A stretch of DNA of 21,276 nucleotides from positions 1 to 21,276 of IMG/VR virus record IMGVR_UViG_3300042401_001954; one strand, given 5' to 3'. The notes beneath the pieces were generated by a model that did not search any database, was not told the origin of the DNA, and saw only the letters and a program-made list of their open reading frames with translations. Each line of letters opens with the position of its first letter. Position 1 is the first letter of the stretch. Source of the DNA: a virus. Positions 13,876 to 21,276 of the stretch are shown piece after piece. Position numbers and translations under genes: made by a program.

Positions 13876-16800
13876 TGGAATTTTCAGTAGAAAAATATAT
13901 CTCTAATTTCGTAGAGAACCAATTCCCGCAATTTTATCAGGAAGATGGACCAACCTTCATATTGTTTATGAAGGCATATTACGAATGGATGGAAAGCGAA
14001 GGCAACCCTATTGGCGAAGCCAGAAGCTTATTCGACAATAGAGATATCGATAATACTACTGAAGACTTTTTACAGCACTTTCAGAAAAAGTATCTGTATG
14101 GTATTCCGTTTGATATCATTTCAAACAAAAGATTTCTACTAAAGCATATTCTTGACGTTTACAGATCTAAAGGGTCAATATACTGTTATAAGCTTCTTTT
14201 CAGATTAATTTATGACGAAGATGTAGACATTTACCTTCCAGGCACTGATGTTATGAGAGTGTCTGATGGTAATTGGTATAAGCCCCAATATCTAGAAATT
14301 ACTGATAATGATGTAATGAAAGATTGGGTTGGTAAAACTATTGTTGGCACTTCTTCTAATACTTTTGCTGTTGTTGAAAATTATGTTCAACAAAGATATA
14401 ACAACGATATTGTAAATCTTGTTTACATTACTAATGTTCTTCCAAACGGCGGCGAATTTATCATCGGCGAAAAGATAATTCGTTATGACTTTTTTGCTAA
14501 CAGTGAAATAAATTATCAAGCTCCAGTAGTTCTTGGTTCTATGTATAATCTTGACGTTACTATTGGCGGTCAGGATTTTAATGTTGGCGACGTTCTAAAA
14601 CTTGTTTATAGAGATCCCATTACCGACGATATTATTTCTTATGGTAAAGAAGGTCTAATAAGAGTAGCAGAAGTATTCAAACAAATTGGTGCTTTGACAA
14701 TTAGAGTTCAGAGTAGCGGATTTGGTTTTACAGCTAATTCTCTCACATTTCTCTATAATGACACATATGATAAAACAGGTACAGGCGGCGGATTCAATAT
14801 TCGTAACCTTTATTCTAAAAGATATGTATTATATAATGATGATATAATATACAACTATAAAAGAGTTTATCTAAACGATGCAACTTTTGGGTTTGATAAA
14901 AACCTAATTGGTAATATCAATTCAACATTAAATGACGTTTTGACTTATAAAGGTGGTACTTTTGGTAGAATTCTAAATCTTAGAAATATTAAAATTGGTA
15001 ACAATTATACTAAACCAGCTACTACATTTACAAGATCAGTAATTACATCTAATGAATTGCCAGGAAAAGTCACATATTCTGCAGACGCTCTGGAAGTCAG
15101 AGAATTAATTTATACTGGTATTGCTACAAATTATAACAATACAGATATTATCACTGTAGTAAATTTAAGATCTAATGTTAATATTAGAGATGCAAGAGGA
15201 ACTACTGATCCTGCAGAGCTTCATGATATTGTTTTAGTAAGCAACGGCGCAATTTATCAATTTTATGCAAATTCTCAAGGATTTAGTAATACCTCTGATG
15301 TAATTTATATTTATCAAGCAGACGATTATTTTGCAAAAGGCGATAAGGTTTATTACCAAGTTCCTACCAATAATACTGCTTTGAGAGGGCTTACAGGTAA
15401 TAATTATTACTGGATTAATTTCGTAAACACTACATCTATTGCTTTGACTGCCAATGCTCTTGGAACTAATGCTACCTTATCATTATCTACTAATAGCACT
15501 GGTGGAAATCTATCATTTGTAGTTACTAATCCAGGAACTAATTTTATTAATTTGAACCCTACCATTGTGGTTTCAAATTCTATTGGTGGTAATTCAAGCG
15601 GTAGTGGTGCAGTTTTTGATGTTGGGTTTGCTTATTATGTTACTGGATCAACTCCTGTTCTTGGCGCAAATGTGGATATCCTTGCAGTTGTTCGTGAAGC
15701 TGATAACCCAGCAGAAACACATTATATAGAAGACGAAACAGGAACACAGTTTGCATTTTATGCGAACGGTAATGGCTTCAGTTTGTTGGGAAATTGGATT
15801 AAGCCAATAAAGTTGAGCCGAGGATATAACGTTGCTAACGTTAGCATTAATAACACTGCTCCTGGCGCAAACTCGAATGAAACTCATAGTATAGTATTGG
15901 TAAGAAATAATGTTTCTTATAATTTCTATGCTAATTCTAGTGGTTTTGATTATAACACAGATACTATCAAAATAAGCTCAGCCAGTAGCTATTTCGCAAA
16001 AGGCGATAGAGTTTATTATCAAGTTCCTAATAGCAATACTCCGCTAAACGGATTGACTGGTAATACATATTATTATGTGAACTTTGTCAATAGTTCTAGT
16101 ATATCATTAGAATACTCTGAATTGACTTTTGGACAAAGAATTGAATACGTAGTACCTAATGGCAATACTGCTTTAGACGGTCTGACAGGTAATTCTTATT
16201 ACTATATCAATTACACAAATAATTATATTGTTACTCTTACTAGTGACGAAATAACAAATGCTAATTTTGGCACAGTGTTCTCAGAGGTTTTTGAGGCGAA
16301 CGATGTAATTTGTTTCCAAGCGAATAGTGCAGATTCTAATACTGTTGAATTCCAAGTTATTAAAGAAGTTGTTAGCAATACAAAAATGTATCTGTATGGA
16401 AATACAATTTATAATTCAACAGATAAAGCAAAATATTTTATGGCTCCAACAACTATACCTGCCAATTTTGCCAAATATGACACATTGATGTATAGTGCCA
16501 ATGGTTCTATAAATGGTGAAAACGAAAAAATCACAGCTATTCCTAGCTCAGGAAATAATGCTATTAAGTCTGTTACTAGTCTTGATTCTGGTATTGGTTA
16601 TGTTGAAGGCGAAGAAGTAACTGCTTATTTGTATAATGCAGTTTCAGATGCTATTACAATTGTTCAAGGCGGAACTGGATATGCTAACAACGAAAAATTG
16701 GTTTTCGCTGGCGGAGATCCAGGAACTATTGCCACAGGATTCATAACTACAAATACAACAGGCGGAATTGTTGACGCAACAGTATTGAATGGTGGATCGG

Positions 16801-17450
16801 GTTACAGACAGGCTCCTCAGGTACTTGTCCAAACAAAAAATGGCAAAAATGCATTTTTGACTTCTGAATTGGTAGAATTTAATACTCTGGTGGAAGTTAC
16901 TGGCCTTGTCAACAAAAAAGGTATAGGAGAAGGCAAAGGATTCTGGAATTCTACAAGAAGTTTCTTGGATTCCGATAAATACATCCAAGATAGTTATTAT
17001 TATCAAGATTATTCTTATGAAATCAGGGCTGCAAAAAATCTTTCTAAATACAAAGATATAATTAACGAAACTTTCCACTCTGCTGGTTCTGAATTATTTG
17101 GTAAGTATTTATACAAAGATCTAAATACTTCTATTATGCAAATCGCATATGATCAATCATATGCTAATACTGATCCTGTTACACTTTATACTCTAGTTTC
17201 AGGAGATTTTATTACTTGTGATGAGGATCATTTCACAGTAGATACATATGTTTATGACTATTATGAATATGCTGATATTCCTACAGTTTCTGTTGATAAT
17301 ATTGCAATCAAAGTTGACAATATAACTAACAGATCTGATTTTATTGTTATCTCTGTCGATAGAGATTTGAACTCAAATGGGGATATTTACGTTCATCTAA
17401 CAGCAGACAGTAATTCTAGATTCGTAACTTCGGATATTATTGCTTATTAA
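13875..17450 (+). CDS. 7: gp7-like baseplate wedge protein with rearranged domains and repeats
   Basis: A 1191-aa protein. Residues 1-210 match the conserved segment near the C-terminus of T4 gp7 (1032 aa): F-LFMKAYYEWMESEG, then LYGIPFDIISNKRFLLKHILDVYRSKGSIYCYKLLFRLIYDEDVDIYLPG, then WVGKTIVGTSSN and GEFIIGEKI. Here that segment is at the N-terminus. The rest (210-1191) is beta-rich and largely new: repeat units at ~443-525, 610-645, 661-747 and 753-790 (FYANSxGF, YFAKGDKVYYQVP, ALxGLTGNxYY), and three GxGY motifs at ~903-975 (SGIGYVEGE, GGTGYANNE, GGSGYRQAP). The C-terminus is acidic and Tyr-rich. It lies between gp6 and the fiber/gp8 pair, as gp7 should. The wedge core role is secure for the N-terminal part; the extension may present an outer appendage. 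Confidence 0.8.
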   Translation: MEFSVEKYISNFVENQFPQFYQEDGPTFILFMKAYYEWMESEGNPIGEARSLFDNRDIDNTTEDFLQHFQKKYLYGIPFDIISNKRFLLKHILDVYRSKGSIYCYKLLFRLIYDEDVDIYLPGTDVMRVSDGNWYKPQYLEITDNDVMKDWVGKTIVGTSSNTFAVVENYVQQRYNNDIVNLVYITNVLPNGGEFIIGEKIIRYDFFANSEINYQAPVVLGSMYNLDVTIGGQDFNVGDVLKLVYRDPITDDIISYGKEGLIRVAEVFKQIGALTIRVQSSGFGFTANSLTFLYNDTYDKTGTGGGFNIRNLYSKRYVLYNDDIIYNYKRVYLNDATFGFDKNLIGNINSTLNDVLTYKGGTFGRILNLRNIKIGNNYTKPATTFTRSVITSNELPGKVTYSADALEVRELIYTGIATNYNNTDIITVVNLRSNVNIRDARGTTDPAELHDIVLVSNGAIYQFYANSQGFSNTSDVIYIYQADDYFAKGDKVYYQVPTNNTALRGLTGNNYYWINFVNTTSIALTANALGTNATLSLSTNSTGGNLSFVVTNPGTNFINLNPTIVVSNSIGGNSSGSGAVFDVGFAYYVTGSTPVLGANVDILAVVREADNPAETHYIEDETGTQFAFYANGNGFSLLGNWIKPIKLSRGYNVANVSINNTAPGANSNETHSIVLVRNNVSYNFYANSSGFDYNTDTIKISSASSYFAKGDRVYYQVPNSNTPLNGLTGNTYYYVNFVNSSSISLEYSELTFGQRIEYVVPNGNTALDGLTGNSYYYINYTNNYIVTLTSDEITNANFGTVFSEVFEANDVICFQANSADSNTVEFQVIKEVVSNTKMYLYGNTIYNSTDKAKYFMAPTTIPANFAKYDTLMYSANGSINGENEKITAIPSSGNNAIKSVTSLDSGIGYVEGEEVTAYLYNAVSDAITIVQGGTGYANNEKLVFAGGDPGTIATGFITTNTTGGIVDATVLNGGSGYRQAPQVLVQTKNGKNAFLTSELVEFNTLVEVTGLVNKKGIGEGKGFWNSTRSFLDSDKYIQDSYYYQDYSYEIRAAKNLSKYKDIINETFHSAGSELFGKYLYKDLNTSIMQIAYDQSYANTDPVTLYTLVSGDFITCDEDHFTVDTYVYDYYEYADIPTVSVDNIAIKVDNITNRSDFIVISVDRDLNSNGDIYVHLTADSNSRFVTSDIIAY
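15201..15450 (+). repeat. gp7-like internal repeat unit 1 (full)
   Basis: Encodes the first full copy of an ~83-residue unit (residues 443-525) with HDIVLVSNGAIYQFYANSQG and YFAKGDKVYYQVPTNNTALRG followed by LTGNNYY. It is repeated at 15855-16115. Confidence 0.75.
15702..15810 (+). repeat. gp7-like internal repeat, first half only
   Basis: Encodes a degenerate copy of the first half of the unit (DNPAETHYIEDETG then FAFYANGNGFS). It lacks the YFAKGDKVYYQVP half. Confidence 0.55.
15834..15854 (+). repeat. 21-bp exact repeat, copy A (in gp7-like gene)
   Basis: The 21-mer begins with the 12-bp perfect palindrome GCTAACGTTAGC and continues ATTAATAAC. An identical copy lies in the next gene at 17930-17950. 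In both it encodes ANVSINN. Confidence 0.9.
15855..16115 (+). repeat. gp7-like internal repeat unit 2 (full)
   Basis: Encodes the second full copy (SNETHSIVLVRNNVSYNFYA, then YFAKGDRVYYQVPNSNTPLN, then LTGNTYYYVNFVNSSS). It keeps nearly every residue of the unit 1 core. Confidence 0.75.
16131..16245 (+). repeat. gp7-like internal repeat, second half only
   Basis: Encodes a partial copy of the second half (RIEYVVPNGNTALDGLTGNS then YYYINYTNNYIVTLT) directly after unit 2. Confidence 0.65.
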
Positions 17451-17456
17451 AAGGGG
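17451..17456 (+). promoter_or_regulatory. Ribosome binding site of the fiber-like gene
   Basis: AAGGGG is 8 nt before the ATG at 17465. It is the strongest Shine-Dalgarno-like site in the right arm and suggests this protein is made independently and well, unlike the stop-start coupled wedge genes. Confidence 0.7.
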
Positions 17457-17464
17457 ACAAATTT

Positions 17465-18400
17465 ATGGGTACATATCAAGAAATTGATGTTGGAACGACA
17501 GCTAATGATGGAACTGGCGATCCACTAAGAACTGCTATGATTAAGGTTAATGAAAGTTTGGCTAATGCTTTCAGTAATCCTACAGTCACTAGTTGGGTAA
17601 CAGTTGGTAATGCAACGTCAAATGTTATCCTTACTTCAAATTCAACAGCGGCTCCAAGCGTTCAGGTCGCTAATGCTACAAATTCTTCAAAATCAGTAGT
17701 AAATACATACACAATTCAGGTTTCTAACAATACATATACTGCCAATTTAACAGCTGCGCAGCTTAGTATCGGAAATACAACCTCTGGAGCTTTTGGGGCA
17801 ACAGTAAACAGTTCTGTTATCGCTATTGGAAACGCAACATCAAATGTATTTGCTAATGGAACTAATATTTCTATTGCTAATAACACTCAGGGTTCTATAG
17901 TTATTCATCCAAATAGAATTCTTGTTGGTGCTAACGTTAGCATTAATAACCAAGCTATTTCCTGTGGTAATACATCAGCAAACTTGCTTTTGGATTATAG
18001 TATTGTTCGTGTTGCCAACGGTACTTCTGGTCAGGCTAATGTTGAACCTGGTAAAATAACCGTTGGTGCTAATGTTACTATTAATACAACTATGGCCACT
18101 CTGCCGGCAGCTAATGTAGTATCAAACACTGGATTTACATTAGGTTCGCATACAGCCGCTGCTAATGGTTACACTTTTCTTCCAAACGGTCTAAAGATGA
18201 CTTGGGGATGGGTGTTGTCTAACACTAGCACTGGTTCTATATCTTTTGCAGACGTTTTTAGTACTGCAGTATTTTCAATTACTGCTACAGGTAATACTGC
18301 AGATTACGTTTATTTTACAGCAAGAACAGTAAGCGGTGCAACAGTAAGAACTTCTAATGCTACTGCAACAAACGTTTATTATATTGCTATCGGTAAGTAA
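17465..18400 (+). CDS. Tail-fiber/spike-like protein with gp53-like C-terminal domain
   Basis: A 311-aa protein. The N-terminus (IDVGTTANDGTGDPLRTAMI, about residues 7-26) is the attachment motif common to virion appendage proteins of marine T4-like phages. Residues ~40-225 are Asn/Thr/Ala/Ser-rich with short alternating strands (VGNATSNV, IGNATSNVFANGTNISIANN, VGANVSINN, VGANVTINT), fitting a beta-helix. The C-terminal 76 residues (235-311: YTFLPNGLKMTWGWVLSNT, then SFADVFSTAVFSITATG) match the gp53-like C-terminal domain of putative tail fibers, a likely receptor-contact tip. It sits between gp7 and gp8, which adjoin each other in T4, so it is an insertion relative to that order. It has its own strong Shine-Dalgarno site. 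Receptor binding is inferred from domain type. Confidence 0.8.
   Translation: MGTYQEIDVGTTANDGTGDPLRTAMIKVNESLANAFSNPTVTSWVTVGNATSNVILTSNSTAAPSVQVANATNSSKSVVNTYTIQVSNNTYTANLTAAQLSIGNTTSGAFGATVNSSVIAIGNATSNVFANGTNISIANNTQGSIVIHPNRILVGANVSINNQAISCGNTSANLLLDYSIVRVANGTSGQANVEPGKITVGANVTINTTMATLPAANVVSNTGFTLGSHTAAANGYTFLPNGLKMTWGWVLSNTSTGSISFADVFSTAVFSITATGNTADYVYFTARTVSGATVRTSNATATNVYYIAIGK
17930..17950 (+). repeat. 21-bp exact repeat, copy B (in fiber-like gene)
   Basis: Identical to 15834-15854, including the palindrome GCTAACGTTAGC. A diverged relative follows at about 18066-18086. Confidence 0.9.
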
Positions 18401-18410
18401 GGGTTATTAA

Positions 18411-19970
18411 ATGGGTAAGTTACTACCTACATACAAAAAAGCTCTCATTGATGAAATGAAAGATAATATGTTGTCAGGCTCAAGCGATTATTACGCTTTT
18501 GCTGCTGATCCTGTTTCTAGCCTTACTGTCCCCACGCTAGCAAACGACGATTATGACACAAATTATCCTGTTTGGTCAATGCTTTTTGGTAAACGACTTA
18601 CTTATAATGATGTTACATTAGTCATAGACAATAAACAATGGGAATATGGAAAAGTATTCGACGAATATGATAATACCTCAGATACATTACATTCTAACAG
18701 TAATTTTTACACTGTGTGTATTCCTGGCATTGTTGGTGGCAACTATTTGATCTATAAATGTATAGATAACGCCAATGGCGCTCCTTCTACAATTGACCCA
18801 AGCACCATTGGTGACCCTCAAGGCAAATTGTCATTTCAAACTTCAGATGGTTATGTTTGGCGTTATGTTTATTCTGTTTCTTCTGCAAACTACGATAAAT
18901 TTGCAACAGATGACTATATTCCAGTTTATACAGATCAAAATATCTATGCTACTGCATCAAGCTATTCAGGCGTAGAAGTTGTTGTCATTACTAACCCAGG
19001 ATCTGGTTATGATGCACACCATGACGGTATTGTAGAAGCTGTTATTAACAGTACCATGATTCAGATTTCTTCAAATGCATCATCTTTCAATGAATATTAT
19101 ACTAAAAATGGAATTTATATCTATAACACATTAGAAACAACTTCTCAATTAACATATGTGAAACAATATATTTCTAATACTACTGGTAATTTCGTAAGAG
19201 TGCAAGACGAAGGAATCAATACAGATAATATAATTGAAGGCGAGACTCAATATAAAATCAGCCCAAGAGTAGTTTTCAATACAGACGCTGATCTCGGAGC
19301 TCGACCAAAAGCTTATACTACAATCAATCCTTATCAGAATTCTATTGGTAGTATAATTATGCTTGACATTGGAACTGGAATCACAAGAGCCAATGTCTCA
19401 ATTCAGAGTAATACTCTTTGGGGATCCGGAGCCACAGCTTATGCTATTGTTCCTCCTCCTGGAGGGCATGGAAGCGACCCAGCATCAGAATTAGACGCCA
19501 AAGGATTCTGTGTAGCTTTTAGATTTTCTAACAACGAATTGACCACAATACCAGACAATATTAATTACTCTAAAATCGGTTTAATGAAAAATCCATACGC
19601 TATGGATATAAATTTCGAAAAAAGTGAAAACAGGTATCAAACTAACACTTTTAATCAACTTTTGAAATTTGATATCAATAACATATATTACACTTTCAAC
19701 GTTGAAGATGTTATCTATGGAGAAAGTTCTGGCGCTAAAGGAATTATAGCCTTTGTTAATTCTAGTGCAATGTATGTAGCCGGAGACAGAAGTTTTGAAG
19801 ATGGTGAGAGAATCACTTATGAAGATGGTACACCTACCCTCAATATAACTATAAGTGCAGAAGGCGCAATTTACACTAAAGACGTTAGACCTCTTTATGT
19901 TCAGAATATAAATACAGTTGAAAGATCAAACACACAGACTGAATCGTTCAAGTTGATTGTAGAATTTTAA
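18411..19970 (+). CDS. 8: gp8-like baseplate wedge protein with a long insertion
   Basis: A 519-aa protein, longer than T4 gp8 (334 aa). Conserved parts match both ends: YPVWSMLFGKRLTYNDV (~52-68, T4 'MWTHMMGTVKV'), QWEYGKVFDEYD (T4 'RRDWGDTRYPDP'), NYLIYKCIDN (T4 'WLVYRCLD'), and SDGYVWRYVYSVSS (~145-158, T4 'GDGYVWEYLFEIP'); the end RPLYVQNINTVERSNTQTES then FKLIVEF mirrors the T4 terminus 'RPPIIMAMDQTEEINILFTF'. The extra ~180 residues (about 185-480) lie in the middle and include a GSGY turn (NPGSGYDAHHDG) like those of the gp7-like protein. gp8 links the wedge to outer parts. A TAAGGG site overlapping the upstream stop serves as Shine-Dalgarno. Confidence 0.82.
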   Translation: MGKLLPTYKKALIDEMKDNMLSGSSDYYAFAADPVSSLTVPTLANDDYDTNYPVWSMLFGKRLTYNDVTLVIDNKQWEYGKVFDEYDNTSDTLHSNSNFYTVCIPGIVGGNYLIYKCIDNANGAPSTIDPSTIGDPQGKLSFQTSDGYVWRYVYSVSSANYDKFATDDYIPVYTDQNIYATASSYSGVEVVVITNPGSGYDAHHDGIVEAVINSTMIQISSNASSFNEYYTKNGIYIYNTLETTSQLTYVKQYISNTTGNFVRVQDEGINTDNIIEGETQYKISPRVVFNTDADLGARPKAYTTINPYQNSIGSIIMLDIGTGITRANVSIQSNTLWGSGATAYAIVPPPGGHGSDPASELDAKGFCVAFRFSNNELTTIPDNINYSKIGLMKNPYAMDINFEKSENRYQTNTFNQLLKFDINNIYYTFNVEDVIYGESSGAKGIIAFVNSSAMYVAGDRSFEDGERITYEDGTPTLNITISAEGAIYTKDVRPLYVQNINTVERSNTQTESFKLIVEF

Positions 19971-19983
19971 ACAGGATTAGAAA

Positions 19984-21276
19984 ATGCCAATAAACACTAA
20001 TTTTAACGTCAACCCTTATTTTGACGATTATGATGAAGCTAAAAATTATTATAAAGTCCTATTCAGACCTTCTACAGCTATCCAGGCACGTGAACTCAAT
20101 CAAATGCAGACTATTCTGCAGAAACAAATTGATAGATTTGGTCAACATATATTTAAAAACGGCTCTATAGTATTAGATGGTTCTTTTGATTATGAACATT
20201 ACATTGATACCGTAAAGGTAGTTTCATTAACCCAAGATCTAGAATCATCATATTTTGTTGGTAAAATTGTTACTGGATCTGTTTCCGGTGTCGAAGCTTA
20301 CGTAAAACACGTAGACTATGATTTCGATAATAACGTTTATGTATTTTTCGTTAGATATACAAAATCAGGCACAGATACTAATTTCTTTCTAACGGACGAA
20401 ATTGTCACTGACAACAGCAATCCTAATAATTTCTTTAAAACTGTAGAAGAAGATTGCAACTCAGTAGGAACTATCTTTAGCATTTCGCAAGGCGTAATGT
20501 TCTCAAAAGGCTTTTTTGCAGCCTTTCCTGCGCAAACTGTGGCGCTTTCGTTTTATACCACAACTCCTTCTGTGATTGCAGGTTTTAAAGTTGTAGAATC
20601 AATCATAACAGATTTACAAGATCCATCTTTATTGGATAACGCTCTAGGATCTCCTAATGAAAACGCTCCAGGAGCTCATAGATTTGCAGTAGATCCTACT
20701 CTTACTGTTGTTGATTATGATGCTGAGATTACTGATCCTGATTTTTCGATTCTTGTTGTTATTAAAAATGGCATTATCGAACAGTCTAAAGAAAGAACTG
20801 AATACGCAAGAATTTATGACGAATTCGCAAAAAGAACTTATGATGAATCAGGCGATTATTACGTTTCTGGGTTTAATGCCAGAGTAAGAGAGCATTTAAA
20901 CGTAAACTCTAATGAAGGACTATTCTCATTAGCAGAGGGTGGCGATTCACAAAAACTAACTATCGATATTGATCCAGGTGTTGCTTACGTAAAAGGTTAT
21001 GAAGTTAATAAACTTGTCACACAGCACATTATTACTGATAAGGGCATAGAATACGAATCTGAAAACGGTGAAACTATTAATGCAAGAACAAGTGGTTATT
21101 ATCTAGTCAAAGAAGCTATAGGGACCCTATCTTTAGATACTGGTACTTTAGTAAATCTTTATAATACTGCTGAACAGAGAATTACAAATAAAACAACATT
21201 ATCAACAGCAAATACTGGCGCTTTGATCGGTACTGCTAGAGTTAAGTATTTTGCTTACGATTCAGGATCTCAGGGT
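19984..21276 (+). CDS. DUF4815-type virion structural protein (3' truncated)
   Basis: Starts at ATG 19984 with an AGGA-like site upstream, runs open for 431 codons and leaves the window without a stop. The N-terminus (NVNPYFDDYDEAKNYYKVLFRPSTAIQARELNQ, then MQTILQKQIDRFGQHIFKNG) is characteristic of a family of large baseplate-associated structural proteins in marine and cyanophage T4-likes (DUF4815 type, from memory). A later VSGFNARVREHLNVN block and DIDPGVAYVKGYEV (around residues 335-345) belong to the same family. Its place after gp8 is where T4 has gp9-gp12, suggesting an adaptor between wedge and fibers, but this is inference. No T4 counterpart is evident. Confidence 0.75.
   Translation, partial: MPINTNFNVNPYFDDYDEAKNYYKVLFRPSTAIQARELNQMQTILQKQIDRFGQHIFKNGSIVLDGSFDYEHYIDTVKVVSLTQDLESSYFVGKIVTGSVSGVEAYVKHVDYDFDNNVYVFFVRYTKSGTDTNFFLTDEIVTDNSNPNNFFKTVEEDCNSVGTIFSISQGVMFSKGFFAAFPAQTVALSFYTTTPSVIAGFKVVESIITDLQDPSLLDNALGSPNENAPGAHRFAVDPTLTVVDYDAEITDPDFSILVVIKNGIIEQSKERTEYARIYDEFAKRTYDESGDYYVSGFNARVREHLNVNSNEGLFSLAEGGDSQKLTIDIDPGVAYVKGYEVNKLVTQHIITDKGIEYESENGETINARTSGYYLVKEAIGTLSLDTGTLVNLYNTAEQRITNKTTLSTANTGALIGTARVKYFAYDSGSQG

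Noticed and set aside
15834-15854. Palindromic 21-mer as an attachment site or protein operator
   Set aside because: Inside coding sequence, encodes the same peptide in both genes, and no integrase or regulator is present.
16644-17078. 144-aa open frame on the - strand inside the gp7-like gene
   Set aside because: Antisense shadow; the Cys/Ile/Phe-rich composition reflects the complementary strand.

Overview
The window is a piece of a T4-like contractile-tailed phage (myovirus) genome. It is AT-rich and almost free of non-coding DNA. Nearly every gene can be matched to a T4 virion gene by characteristic motifs and gene order. No host genes, tRNAs, CRISPR arrays, insertion sequences or integration genes are visible. 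The protein style and layout (zinc-less gp32, split gp5, DUF4815-type protein, Asn/Thr/Ala-rich fiber) point to the distant T4 relatives such as cyanophage-like or alphaproteobacterial/marine myoviruses rather than enteric T-evens. The host cannot be read from this sequence.

Layout. (1) 1-831, + strand: the end of the single-stranded DNA-binding protein gene (gp32), closed by a strong intrinsic terminator. (2) 833-5566, - strand, read right to left: gp4-like head-completion nuclease, a tentative gp2-like protein, a gp54/tail-tube-fold protein, gp26-like tail chaperone, a 59-aa ORF overlapping its 3' end, and a 699-aa tape-measure/hub-like protein with a lysozyme-like and an M15-peptidase-like domain. 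(3) 5567-5619: a divergent control region with one T4-late-promoter-like AATAAATA on each strand. (4) 5620 to the right edge, + strand: gp48 tube cap, gp53 wedge, gp27 hub, gp5 OB domain, an unknown Gly-rich 497-aa protein, a gp5C-like needle, a PAAR-like tip, gp25, gp6, gp7-like, a tail-fiber-like protein, gp8-like, and a truncated DUF4815-type structural protein. Genes overlap by 1-4 nt or are separated by only 0-18 nt, so each arm is probably one late operon with coupled translation.

How it works together. gp27, the gp5 pieces and the PAAR tip form the central hub and spike. gp25, gp6, gp7, gp53 and gp8 form the wedges. gp48 and the gp54-like protein start the tube. The minus-strand chaperone and tape-measure-like genes set up the tube interior, and gp4 (perhaps with a gp2-like partner) finishes the head for tail joining.

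Main points of interest: a T TTT TTT slippery heptamer at the end of gene 26, in exactly the frame needed to fuse gp26 to the 59-aa ORF by -1 frameshifting, just ahead of the tape-measure candidate (a lambda G/GT-like arrangement); replacement of the T4 gp5 lysozyme by separate OB, Gly-rich and needle genes while two wall-degrading domains sit on the tape-measure-like protein; a gp7 whose conserved domain is at the opposite end from T4, followed by tandem repeats; and a receptor-binding-type fiber gene inserted between gp7 and gp8.
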